Of a stretch of DNA of 64,000 nt, positions 55,019-63,402 are shown one piece after another; position 1 is the stretch's first letter, and each line of letters opens with the position of its first letter. The DNA lies in assembly GCF_000429945.1 (NCBI RefSeq), contig NZ_AUCV01000013.1, positions 62,001-126,000 on the forward strand, written 5' to 3'. The DNA comes from Desulfogranum japonicum DSM 18378 (lineage in GTDB: Bacteria; Desulfobacterota; Desulfobulbia; Desulfobulbales; Desulfobulbaceae). Position numbers and translations under genes: made by a program. The notes below the pieces were generated by a model that made no database searches, was not told the origin of the DNA, and saw only the letters and a list, made by a program, of their open reading frames with translations.

Positions 55019-56776
55019 ATGTTGGAAACCTGGTTGCGAAAACTGGCTCCTGTTGAGTCCATTCTGCATGATTTGCAGAGCACTACAGAAAACGAATTCA
55101 TGGAGATTGGAGAAAAACTTGGCGAAATGTCCAGTTTCTCCGATCACATTTTTCAGCAACTCACTGCGATAGTTGATGCATTCACCGCAGAAGAAAATCT
55201 TTCCACACATAGGCTCCTGGTCGATAAACTCAAGGGAATTGAGGAATATATCCAAGACAATCTGGATACAATCCTTGAAGAAAAGAAACAGCTGGAAGAA
55301 CAAAAACAAATCTTTCATGGCTTACAGGTTCCCCTTACCAAACTCAATGTCATTATTTTTAGACTCAATACCCTTGGCCTCTACATCAAGGCAGAGACAA
55401 CACGGTTAACCAAAGCGGATAATGAATTTGAATATCTTGGCAACGAGGTGCGTAAGCTAACCGATGACAGTAAAGAAAAACTCGAATCTATGCAGACGGC
55501 CAGAGAGGATATTATTCAGGCCATCATCAAAGCGAACACAGAAATGTCAACGCTCAGAGAAAAGGAATTTATTCCCCTTTCAGCTCAAATAGAACAACTC
55601 CTTGCAGAGATGGTTTCCTACACCCAACTTGTCGATATGGTGGGGCAGGAATCCGAACAGGTGGCTGGACAATTTCAGATGATACGCGATAATATAGGGG
55701 AACTTATATTTGAATTACAATTTCACGACATAGTCCGCCAACAGATCGAGCATGTACAGGCAATATTATCGGAAGTGCATTTGCCTCAACCAATTACATC
55801 CGAGCCTGCCCCAGAAACATACGAAGATACAGAGAGCACGACACTGTATGCGTCCACACTCCTTGCAGCAGATCTTCTGGAAAACGCTCACAAGACCGTT
55901 ATGAAAGCCCTGTCTTCGATTTTCAGTCAATTTCAAAATGTGCTGGATCAAACAACCTCTGTGGGAGACGACCTGGCCAAACTTGTTCAGGTCTCTTTAC
56001 ACCAGATTGACACCATGATCAGGCATGCCATTCACGAAAAACAAAAGATTGAAATCACGCTCATTGACACGATGAAGGTTCACGGAAGCCGGACCAATAC
56101 CATGCGATCCATCGTTACCACCTCTAACACTATCAAACAACAGATCGATGCAATCAGTTCCATAGGAGAAGATGTTGGATTAATAAGTCTTAATGGCCTT
56201 ATACAAGCGCATCACCTGCAAAAGGAGGGGCAGGTTATAGGGGTGGTCATAGATGAAATCCGTAACCTGGTTGGCGATACCCAGGAAAACATCCACGCTT
56301 TGGAAGCGTACCTCAAAGACATTGATCGTTTTGATACAGAGCAGCATCTTTCCGCGGAAACAAGCGAGGAATACAAGACTACCGAAAATATCATTCACGA
56401 AACCATTACACTGCTGGGTAATTTTTTTGACGACATCAAAAATCGGACGTCCACCGCGTATACAACAGGCGGCACAGTACAACAATCAAGCAGAGAACAT
56501 GTCGAGCAGTTAACGGCCACTTTACGCGGGATAACGGTGCAGGAACAATTTGATCAGGGACTCCAAACCGCTATCACTATGTTACGCTCACTTCTTGTTG
56601 AGATAGATACAAGCGATACACCTCCTGATCTGGAAAGAGTGCAGGAACTCCTGCATCAATACAAAGATCAGTATACAATGGCCTCAGAACGTCTCACTCA
56701 TCACAAAGTGACGGGTAAAGAAGAGACATATTTTGAACATGATGAAGAACTGGATGATAATATAGAAATGTTTTAA
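55019..56776 (+). CDS. Soluble chemoreceptor-like coiled-coil protein with CheZ-like motif
   Basis: 585 residues from ATG 55019 (AAGGAG 10 bases before); longer starts exist. No transmembrane segment or ligand domain; nearly all predicted helix. Two receptor-tip-like segments are seen: RLNTLGLYIKAE with NEVRKL (about 115-147) and GLISLNGLIQAH with DEIRNL (about 387-417). About 87 residues after the first lies FHDIVRQQIEHV (235-246), where Asp237 and Gln241 have the D-x3-Q spacing of the CheZ phosphatase site; after the second, at the same distance, QEQFDQGL has E-x3-Q. This suggests an internal duplication. It ends on a TTAA shared with the convergent J-domain gene of the che cluster. Confidence 0.75.
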   Translation: MLETWLRKLAPVESILHDLQSTTENEFMEIGEKLGEMSSFSDHIFQQLTAIVDAFTAEENLSTHRLLVDKLKGIEEYIQDNLDTILEEKKQLEEQKQIFHGLQVPLTKLNVIIFRLNTLGLYIKAETTRLTKADNEFEYLGNEVRKLTDDSKEKLESMQTAREDIIQAIIKANTEMSTLREKEFIPLSAQIEQLLAEMVSYTQLVDMVGQESEQVAGQFQMIRDNIGELIFELQFHDIVRQQIEHVQAILSEVHLPQPITSEPAPETYEDTESTTLYASTLLAADLLENAHKTVMKALSSIFSQFQNVLDQTTSVGDDLAKLVQVSLHQIDTMIRHAIHEKQKIEITLIDTMKVHGSRTNTMRSIVTTSNTIKQQIDAISSIGEDVGLISLNGLIQAHHLQKEGQVIGVVIDEIRNLVGDTQENIHALEAYLKDIDRFDTEQHLSAETSEEYKTTENIIHETITLLGNFFDDIKNRTSTAYTTGGTVQQSSREHVEQLTATLRGITVQEQFDQGLQTAITMLRSLLVEIDTSDTPPDLERVQELLHQYKDQYTMASERLTHHKVTGKEETYFEHDEELDDNIEMF

Positions 56777-57474
56777 GGACGCGGTCTTTGCTGCATATTT
56801 TCATTTCTCAGCTGTCGCAGATAACCCCATACCTCTTCACGACTCAACATATTGTGCTCGACAAAATATTGCCCTATTTTTTTTTGCATTCTTCTCTGCC
56901 TATACAACAGCGATTTAACCTGCTCAGGTACCATAATTCCTAATTCAATGGATTTTACTCCAAAGGTTTTTTGGCCGTCTCCATGCCGAAGAATTTTCAC
57001 AATTACTGCCCTATCGATGTATCCTTGGGCAACGGCAAGTTGACCGATTTTAGGTCTGGTCATTTTTTGCCAGGTCAAGGCCCGGATCAACTCGTTTAAA
57101 GAAATAGCACCGACTTGATGCAAAAAACGCCCGAATAAAGGTGTACTACTCCGGGATACTGATGCAGTCTGCATGTTACAAATATTAGACATTTTACGGA
57201 TATGCTTCGGACGCTCAGCAAACACCGAATCACGCTCCTGAATGTGCTGGAGGAGCAAGTCACGTGCCCCGCAAAGCCTGACAAAATGTTCTGTTCCGCA
57301 TTTAGTCATGGTTTCTGAATTCATCCTGTCAGGATGGAGTTCAAAAGCTCGCTTTTTAAAGGCCGCAATGACGCCTGCTTGTTGCAGGTAATTAACAAAT
57401 TCCCAGGAAATAAGGATTTGATCATCGAAAAGAACACGGCACGCTTGCAGTAGTTGCTGTTTATTTGATGTCAC
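56773..57474 (-). CDS. J-domain protein with GspE/MshE-N-like helical repeats
   Basis: 233 residues from the GTG at 57474, preceded by AGGTGG; the frame extends upstream without a better start. The N-terminal part contains AFKKRAFELHPDR with the HPD tripeptide of DnaJ-type co-chaperones at 47-49. The second half (about 108-230) consists of short helical repeats such as HQVGAISLNELIRAL, KIGQLAVAQGYIDRAVI and KIGQYFVEHNMLSREEV, like the N-terminal domain of type II secretion ATPases; some of these bind cyclic di-GMP. It is at the 3' end of the che cluster, and CheA here contains a related repeat. Role unknown; a DnaK-recruiting or c-di-GMP adaptor is possible. Confidence 0.65.
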   Translation of the reverse strand: MTSNKQQLLQACRVLFDDQILISWEFVNYLQQAGVIAAFKKRAFELHPDRMNSETMTKCGTEHFVRLCGARDLLLQHIQERDSVFAERPKHIRKMSNICNMQTASVSRSSTPLFGRFLHQVGAISLNELIRALTWQKMTRPKIGQLAVAQGYIDRAVIVKILRHGDGQKTFGVKSIELGIMVPEQVKSLLYRQRRMQKKIGQYFVEHNMLSREEVWGYLRQLRNENMQQRPRP

Positions 57475-57583
57475 CAAAATACCACCTGCCACCAGATAAA
57501 TGTTATAGAAACAGCCTGTACGGGACCATTGAAACAATCATAAGCACAAGCCGGTATCCTGCAGAATTTCCGGTTGGTTAATG

Positions 57584-57780
57584 CCTGTAGATTAATGGTC
57601 TTTTGACCCATTTTTTGCGCTATGTTTACAATTTTATCATCCAAGATAAGCGAATACTCCGATATCAACTCTATGTCTGCGGTAATAGTCATGGAGCCAA
57701 TGAAAGGCTACGCTTACCTCAACTTGAGCAAAAATCCTCAGTTATCGACAGGCACTGGTTGGTCTTTTCCGCGATCCCCC
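57584..57780 (+). repeat. Dispersed repeat family R2, copy a
   Basis: Similar over about 175 bp to 60248-60423 in opposite orientation: CCTGT, ATGGTCTTT, TTGCG, AATTTTATC, TATGTCTG-GGTAA and CTACGCTTACCT are shared in order. It ends in TTTTCCGCGATCCCCC, close to the MITE terminal repeat, ten bases before the cheB stop. Frames inside it are not credible genes. Confidence 0.65.
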
Positions 57781-57789
57781 AATCAGAGT

Positions 57790-58854
57790 TCAGCCACACA
57801 TTCGAATAATTGAAGAAGCTATCCGGTTCAGGGGAACGACCTGCTGCGCAGCTCCAAGATCAATAGCCACCTTTGGCATGCCAAAAACAACACAACTTTT
57901 TTCATCCTGGGCAATGGTCTGGGCACCGGCTTCTTTCATTTCCAAAAGGCCTTTTGCGCCATCATCTCCCATACCGGTCATGATTACGCCGATTCCATTT
58001 TTTCCCGCATAACGGGCAGTGGACCGGAAAAGAACGTCCACAGAGGGACGATGCCGACTTACCAGAGGGCCATTTTTCACCTCAATGTAATATCTTGCGC
58101 CGCTTCTTTTCAAAAGCATATGCTGGTTTCCCGGCGCAATAAGAACCCTGCCCGGCAAAACAGTATCACCATTGACGGCTTCCTTTACACTGACTTTGCA
58201 GAGAGTATCCAAACGTTCAGCAAACGATCTCGTAAAATTTTCAGGCATATGTTGCACAATCACAACTCCTGGGAAATCCATTGGCAGCATCTCGATAAAC
58301 ACTCGCAGCGCCTCAGTTCCCCCGGTGGAAGCCCCAACAGCGATGACTTTTTCAGTGGTCTGTATCATTGCATTGGGCGCAGCCTTGGCAAGTACAGCGT
58401 CGGCACTGAGTTTTTGCGGAATATCGCGGGCTGTAGCAGCAGTAACTCTCTTCACCTTTGCCTGGGCTGCGGCCTTGACAACATCACAGATAACCACCTT
58501 GGATTCATCAAGAAATTTCTTGGTGGCGACTTTTGGTTTTTCAATGATCTCCACGGCTCCATATTCCAAAGCCTTTATGGCAGATACAGAATTGCTGGCG
58601 GTTAGGGTGGAACACATAACAACAGGCAGGGGGTGCTGGGACATAAGCTTTTTTAAAAAGCTCAACCCGTCCATCCTGGGCATTTCAATATCCAACGTTA
58701 TGACATCCGGCACAAATTGTTTGAGCTTTTCAACAGCAGCATATGGATCTTGAGCGGTGACCACTTCGTCGATGGCAGAATCTTCAAGCAAGATACGTGA
58801 AAGGGTTTGTCGAACCACCGCAGAATCGTCAATAACGAGTATTTTTAATCCCAT
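57790..58854 (-). CDS. cheB: CheB protein-glutamate methylesterase/deamidase
   Basis: 354 residues from ATG 58854 behind GGAG. The receiver domain at 1-125 has Asp in [13 protein letters not shown]. The linker leads to the methylesterase domain with catalytic Ser in [10 protein letters not shown], His in VVIVQHMP and Asp in [11 protein letters not shown]. It removes methyl groups from chemoreceptors when phosphorylated by CheA, giving adaptation. It follows cheD, with MITE copy C in between. It is complete and normal. Confidence 0.97.
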   Translation of the reverse strand: MGLKILVIDDSAVVRQTLSRILLEDSAIDEVVTAQDPYAAVEKLKQFVPDVITLDIEMPRMDGLSFLKKLMSQHPLPVVMCSTLTASNSVSAIKALEYGAVEIIEKPKVATKKFLDESKVVICDVVKAAAQAKVKRVTAATARDIPQKLSADAVLAKAAPNAMIQTTEKVIAVGASTGGTEALRVFIEMLPMDFPGVVIVQHMPENFTRSFAERLDTLCKVSVKEAVNGDTVLPGRVLIAPGNQHMLLKRSGARYYIEVKNGPLVSRHRPSVDVLFRSTARYAGKNGIGVIMTGMGDDGAKGLLEMKEAGAQTIAQDEKSCVVFGMPKVAIDLGAAQQVVPLNRIASSIIRMCG

Positions 58855-58967
58855 TCCAACTCCATCAAATAAAGGGAGCATCACCGATGTCCCCCCGCAT
58901 TCACTGAGAATTCCAAGTCACACTACTTACAGCTTGTGAAGAGGCTGGCGATCCGGGGGTCTGTCGG

Positions 58968-59130
58968 AGGGTTGCGGGAAAAATAAATTATCCAATGGTG
59001 CTTGTCTCTCAACTCGGTGATATCGTCGTGCCAATGGCTCCATACGGCCAGTATGGAACCATTGACGCGACGGCGTTGTCAAACCGATACCCTACGCAAT
59101 TTTTGGATATCTATTATTTCCCGCGCCCCT
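58968..59130 (+). repeat. Hairpin MITE, copy C
   Basis: 163 bp bounded by AGGGTTGCGGGAA and the inverted TTTCCCGCGCCCCT. The central palindrome is GTCGTGCCAATGG with CCATTGACGCGAC. The right end reaches into the last codon of cheD, so the element provides part of its stop codon and separates cheD from cheB. Confidence 0.82.
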
Positions 59131-59662
59131 AAAGCCTCCTTACTCTACGTATTTTTTTTAGAAAAATATCCCCAGTATGACTACAAAAAAAGATTTTTCT
59201 GCCTTCGCTCCCTCCGCAATCTTCAGATGTCACAACACAACCTTTTTCATGCAGAAGTTTTCGGGCAAGAGATACATTTTTTGCTCCAGGCTGTATCAGG
59301 TCACTGGCTACTGTCCGGCTATTGATCATAGCAGCACCGCCAAACAATTTTACGGTCAGATGGGCAGGCTTGATGCGATGGACCAAAAAGTCCTCAAACA
59401 TTCTCTCCATGGCACAATCAATGTATTTCATGCAATCGTGTACCTTGGTCGAGCGACCAGTGGTATCAAAAACAGCATGGCACATTGCGCCGTATCTGGT
59501 TTTGGGATCAAAAAGTACAACGGAAATACAGGAGCCAAGTACTGTATGGATCAACGTCGGTGACGTGGCAAAATGATAATCACCAGGAAGAAGATACACT
59601 GCCTTTTCAGCCGGTATTTCCTGACACCGGGGATAATGACTTGATCCTAGCGTATCCGCCAT
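59129..59662 (-). CDS. cheD: CheD chemoreceptor glutamine deamidase
   Basis: 177 residues. Catalytic Cys lies in LGSCISVVLFD and His in CHAVFD, followed by the conserved VKLFGGAAMI segment and the later Gly-rich GGSEGRKIFF. CheD deamidates receptor glutamines and in some species cooperates with CheC. The C-terminus ends IRRVRRL at a TAG whose last two bases are the first two of MITE copy C, so the native end may have been altered. The start at ATG 59662 lacks a good ribosome-binding site. It is in the che cluster between cheW and cheB. Confidence 0.93.
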   Translation of the reverse strand: MADTLGSSHYPRCQEIPAEKAVYLLPGDYHFATSPTLIHTVLGSCISVVLFDPKTRYGAMCHAVFDTTGRSTKVHDCMKYIDCAMERMFEDFLVHRIKPAHLTVKLFGGAAMINSRTVASDLIQPGAKNVSLARKLLHEKGCVVTSEDCGGSEGRKIFFCSHTGDIFLKKIRRVRRL

Positions 59663-59754
59663 AAAAGTATCGTTGTATAATGAATAAAATTTCAGACTCA
59701 GCCTGTAACTTTTATTCGAGATTATAGAACACCTGGATTAGAATTCGCGATACC

Positions 59755-60243
59755 CTAAGATACATTGTGGGCCAATGTTCTATCTATTATACCGACAACA
59801 TCCAATACCATAAAAAATTGCTCGCCCACCTTGCCCAGCCCCCGTAAAAAGGCAGCGGGAATTGCTGTGCCTAAATCGGGATGCTCCTGCATATCTGAGC
59901 TGAAAACCTCAGCGACCTCTAATACCTGGTCAGCAAGAATCCCCACTGATACGCATTCCTCCTCCGGCGACATGTCTAATTCAAGTACAATAATACAGGT
60001 GTTGTCAGTCTCTGCGGTCGGCTGCATACCAAAACGTTTTTTTATATCAGCAACTGCGACCACAGCACCGCGTAGATTTATTATCCCTCGCATATAATCA
60101 GCAGTTCCAGGAATTCGGGTAATCGGCTCATAGTCAAGCACTTCCCGTACACTTTCAATGGGAACCCCAAATATTTCCTGCTCAATCCGGAATGTTAAAA
60201 ATTGATTTTTTTGAGACTGCTCCATAGATTCAGCGTACTCCAT
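59755..60243 (-). CDS. cheW: CheW adaptor protein
   Basis: 162 residues. The CheW fold is clear: FLTFRIEQEIFGVPIESVREVL at the N-terminus, then the conserved IPGTADYMRGIINLRGAVVAVADIKKRF stretch split across the first subdomain, and ILADQVLEVAEV later. It couples chemoreceptors to CheA in the membrane-associated array. The start at ATG 60243 lies only five bases from repeat copy R2b; ATG 60225 with GGAG upstream is an alternative. The repeat separates cheW from cheA and may have displaced the original leader. Confidence 0.95.
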   Translation of the reverse strand: MEYAESMEQSQKNQFLTFRIEQEIFGVPIESVREVLDYEPITRIPGTADYMRGIINLRGAVVAVADIKKRFGMQPTAETDNTCIIVLELDMSPEEECVSVGILADQVLEVAEVFSSDMQEHPDLGTAIPAAFLRGLGKVGEQFFMVLDVVGIIDRTLAHNVS

Positions 60244-60247
60244 GTAA

Positions 60248-60423
60248 GATAGTATCTGTCCAGAGACGAGTTTTTTTACTCAATTTCAGGTAAGCGTAGA
60301 CTCCGAGGCATACGACAAATTTTACCACAGACATATAGTTGCTAACGGCGGCTTCGCCTACCTTCGAGGATAAAATTTTGAGCATAACGCAATAATTGGA
60401 CAGAAAGACCATTTATGGACAGG
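60248..60423 (-). repeat. Dispersed repeat family R2, copy b
   Basis: Opposite-orientation relative of 57584-57780, about two-thirds identical by eye. It fills the gap between cheA and cheW almost completely. A 60-residue frame across it is similar in part to a frame in copy a, but neither has support as a gene. Confidence 0.65.
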
Positions 60424-60432
60424 CACAAGATA

Positions 60433-60448
60433 AGGGTCATGGAAAATA
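60433..60448 (+). repeat. Solo MITE-type terminal repeat
   Basis: AGGGTCATGGAAAATA matches the MITE terminal repeat (AGGGTCACGGAAAAAA in copy B), and its flank GATA-A is the same as that outside copy A. It stands alone 12 bases from the cheA stop, so it is a likely remnant. Confidence 0.45.
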
Positions 60449-60459
60449 CATGAGTATCC

Positions 60460-62586
60460 TTAATTGTACTTGCTCCCTCTCACATCACTTATCAGATTAG
60501 ATACGTCAATGATAAGGGCTAGCGTACCATCGCCCAAAATAGTTGCTCCGGAAATTTCTCGTATGTCCCGATAAAGATAGCCCAAATTCTTAATAACCGT
60601 TTGATGCTGTCCGACCACCTCATCAACGACAAACCCCGTGCGTCTTCCATCCAGACAGGTTATTATTATCTGTTCAACTTCAGGAGGGGAAGAACGAACC
60701 TGAAAATGGTCGCGAAGATACACATACGGAACCAACTCACCACGCAAATTAACCAAGTTGCGATCCTTGCTTCCCTCCTTGGCCTTCTCCTCAAGTTCAA
60801 CACATTCCTCAACATTGGCAAGGGGTATAATGTAGCTTTCATTACCCACCCTGGAAAGTAACCCCTCAATGATCGCCAGGGTCAGAGGTATCTTCAGGGT
60901 AACGGTAGTCCCCTCCCCTTCCTGACTTTCCACATCAACGCTTCCTCGCAGAGATTCTATATTCGTTCTTACAACATCCATGCCAACCCCTCGGCCTGAC
61001 ACACTGCTAACCACTTGGGCAGTGGAAAACCCAGGGGAAAAGATAAAACTGTACAATTCACTGTCGGAAAGCACATCTCCTTCGTCCATAAGATTTCGTT
61101 CAATTGCCCGTTTTCTTATTTTCTCTCTATCAATTCCATTGCCGTCATCCTTGATGCGAATAATCACATATGCACCTGAATGCTCAGCTTCCATTATCAG
61201 TTCTCCCAGAGGGGGTTTTCCGGCAGCTTGCCTCACAGAAGGCGGTTCAATACCGTGATCCAGGGAATTACGGATTAAATGGACCAAAGGATCATCAAGT
61301 TTCTCTATAACGGTTTTGTCCAATTCTGTATCGCCACCCCTTGTCACCAGATTTACCTCCCTGCCTAACTCTGCAGAAAGATCTCGCACCAGCCGCCTGA
61401 ATTTACCGAAGGTGGTCCCAATGGGAACCATTCGTATATTCATCGTATTGTCACGGAGCTCGTTGCTGAGCCTTTCCACTTCTTCAGCCAGAAAAAGCAG
61501 CTGCGTATCGTTTCTGGTGTTAGCTTCCTGGCTGAGTCTGGCCTGCACGGTAACCAATTCCCCAACAAGATTTACCAGGTTGTCCAGTTTGGAGGAAGTC
61601 ACGCGGATACTCGCTTCGGTTGTGGTCTTCCGTTTACTCTGTAATTTTTGTTCTGTCTTTTTGAGGTGCTCCTGTTCTTGAATGGCCAAGTCAATTTTTG
61701 TCTCGCTCAACATCCCCTTTTCAAGGAGAATTTCACCGAGTTTTTTTTGCTCCTTCAGCGCAAAGAGTATTTGCTCTTCATCCAGGTCGCCTCTGCTTAC
61801 CAATATTTCTCCAAGCCGATGCACGCGTTCAATAATATCTTCAGCACCCACATCTTCCTGATATTGCTCTACCAAATCAATTCGAATGGTTGCATGATCA
61901 CTGACAAAGATAAAGACATCCTCAATACTGTCTTTCCCTTTATCTGTGGTCAGTAGAATTTCCCATGTAAGAAAAAGGCGCTCAGGATCAAGCTCAGAAA
62001 GAGTCGGTATGTCTTCAGTAACAACGGCAATTGTACAATCTCCCAATTCTCTCAGGTCATCAAGCAAATGCCCCGGATCCGTTCCGGTTGTAAAAAGATC
62101 TTCCGGTGGTTTGAAGCGAATCCGCCAGGTTGCCAAAGCTCCACCAGAAACATCCATAATAGTCTCTTCCTGAGGGGAGACCCTTTCATCATCATTGGCT
62201 CTGGTATAGGTCAGGAGCTGGTCGGTAATCGCTTGGGCCCGCATGTCAATTGATGTATCTTCTGCGTCAGGATCATCGAGCATCTCACGTATGATATCCC
62301 TGGAGCCCAAGGTAAGGTCAATAATCTTTCTGTTTACCTGAAGTACGCCGGAACGAATCAGCTCAAAAGCAGTTTCCACTTCATGGGTAAAAGTCGAAAT
62401 CCGGTCAAACCCAAACATTGCTCCTGAGCCCTTTATGGTGTGTAGAGCCCGAAAGACGCTACCTACCAGATCTTGATCATCCGGGTTTTCTTCCAGAGCC
62501 AGGAGCGACTCCTCAAGTTGCTCCAGGAGCTCACCTGTTTCTTCTAGAAACACACCTCTGGCAGCATCCAATTCATCATTGCTCAT
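60460..62586 (-). CDS. cheA: CheA chemotaxis histidine kinase
   Basis: 708 residues from ATG 62586 with AAGGAG. The Hpt domain has His49 (LHTIKGSGAMFG). A segment at about 154-240 (WRIRFKPPEDLF) is the extra regulatory region common in deltaproteobacterial CheA. Residues about 255-305 hold two repeats, LGEILVSRGDLDEEQIL and LGEILLEKGMLSETKI, of the GspE/MshE-N type, where a P2 domain would be expected. Dimerisation is at about 325-395, ATPase at 425-565 (HLIRNSLDHGIE) and the CheW-like domain to the end. It phosphorylates CheY and CheB. Complete. Confidence 0.97.
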   Translation of the reverse strand: MSNDELDAARGVFLEETGELLEQLEESLLALEENPDDQDLVGSVFRALHTIKGSGAMFGFDRISTFTHEVETAFELIRSGVLQVNRKIIDLTLGSRDIIREMLDDPDAEDTSIDMRAQAITDQLLTYTRANDDERVSPQEETIMDVSGGALATWRIRFKPPEDLFTTGTDPGHLLDDLRELGDCTIAVVTEDIPTLSELDPERLFLTWEILLTTDKGKDSIEDVFIFVSDHATIRIDLVEQYQEDVGAEDIIERVHRLGEILVSRGDLDEEQILFALKEQKKLGEILLEKGMLSETKIDLAIQEQEHLKKTEQKLQSKRKTTTEASIRVTSSKLDNLVNLVGELVTVQARLSQEANTRNDTQLLFLAEEVERLSNELRDNTMNIRMVPIGTTFGKFRRLVRDLSAELGREVNLVTRGGDTELDKTVIEKLDDPLVHLIRNSLDHGIEPPSVRQAAGKPPLGELIMEAEHSGAYVIIRIKDDGNGIDREKIRKRAIERNLMDEGDVLSDSELYSFIFSPGFSTAQVVSSVSGRGVGMDVVRTNIESLRGSVDVESQEGEGTTVTLKIPLTLAIIEGLLSRVGNESYIIPLANVEECVELEEKAKEGSKDRNLVNLRGELVPYVYLRDHFQVRSSPPEVEQIIITCLDGRRTGFVVDEVVGQHQTVIKNLGYLYRDIREISGATILGDGTLALIIDVSNLISDVRGSKYN

Positions 62587-62624
62587 GGCCTTCTCCTTTT
62601 CAGCTGAGTGATGACATCTCCGGG

Positions 62625-62990
62625 CTAACGCAATACTTTTTTCACCACTCCAAGCAACTGATCGGGCTTAAAGGGTTTCACGATCCATCCTGTGGCCCCA
62701 GCACTTTTCCCTTGCTGCTTTTTTTCTGCCTGGGATTCAGTGGTCAGCATGATGATTGGGATAAATTTCAGTTTCGGATCAGTTCGAACCTTTTGTATCA
62801 AAGTAATGCCATCCATTTTAGGCATATTCAAATCAGTGATAATCATGTGGATTTCGCGCCCCTTGGTTTTTGCCAATCCATCCATACCATCCACAGCTTC
62901 AATGACATCATAGCCTGCCTTTTTTAACGTCATGCTCACCATCTGGCGGATACTTGCACTGTCATCCACGCTTAATATCGTCTTACTCAT
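62625..62990 (-). CDS. cheY: CheY response regulator
   Basis: 121 residues, a single receiver. Acidic pocket is VDDS near residue 9, phospho-acceptor Asp lies in MIITDLNMPKMDG, Thr in MLTTES, and Lys in VKPFKP. GGGGGATGT precedes the ATG at 62990. It accepts phosphate from CheA and acts on the flagellar switch or another output. It lies between the STAS gene and cheA, same strand, short gaps. Confidence 0.95.
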   Translation of the reverse strand: MSKTILSVDDSASIRQMVSMTLKKAGYDVIEAVDGMDGLAKTKGREIHMIITDLNMPKMDGITLIQKVRTDPKLKFIPIIMLTTESQAEKKQQGKSAGATGWIVKPFKPDQLLGVVKKVLR

Positions 62991-63042
62991 ACATCCCCCG
63001 ACGCATGTTCATTATATTCTTGTTACAAACAGACCAAGTTGA

Positions 63043-63402
63043 TCATTGTCTGCATATCTTCTTCAAGCAACACGTACGTAACGCATCTCCTTTGCACCCA
63101 ATCTGCCTTCCGAATCCTCTGGAATACAAAATATCTACCAATGAATCCTCAGGCTCTCCCTGAACAGATAGCTGTTTTCCTTGATGAAAACACTCCCGAT
63201 GAAAGGAACATAATAACTGTAAAAAACTCACATCAACCACATCGACATCATTTAAAAAAAGGTCGATTCGGTCTACTTTTGCAAGAACCTCCACAAAGAC
63301 ATCTTTTATAGCTACCGCATACTCAATGGTCAGTTCACCCCACAAATTTAATATTCCGTGTGAGCCGTCTGCTGAATCCTTTTGTTGAAATGTATGTTTC
63401 AT
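63043..63402 (-). CDS. STAS-domain protein
   Basis: 119 residues. It resembles anti-sigma-factor antagonists of the SpoIIAA type: an N-terminal strand LNLWGELTIEYA, then IDLFLNDVDVVDVSFLQLL, where the Ser follows the D-x-S pattern of the phosphorylatable site, and a final helix. STAS proteins of this kind are common in bacterial che clusters and may be controlled by a kinase or phosphatase. The tail beyond residue 95 is Cys-rich and unusual. It starts at ATG 63402 behind GGAGGAG and overlaps the cheR stop by 4 bases. Confidence 0.82.
   Translation of the reverse strand: MKHTFQQKDSADGSHGILNLWGELTIEYAVAIKDVFVEVLAKVDRIDLFLNDVDVVDVSFLQLLCSFHRECFHQGKQLSVQGEPEDSLVDILYSRGFGRQIGCKGDALRTCCLKKICRQ

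Noticed and set aside
60230-60412. Short related frames inside R2 copies (also 57622-57813)
   Set aside because: They share residues only where the repeat DNA is conserved; no ribosome-binding site and no consistent start or stop.
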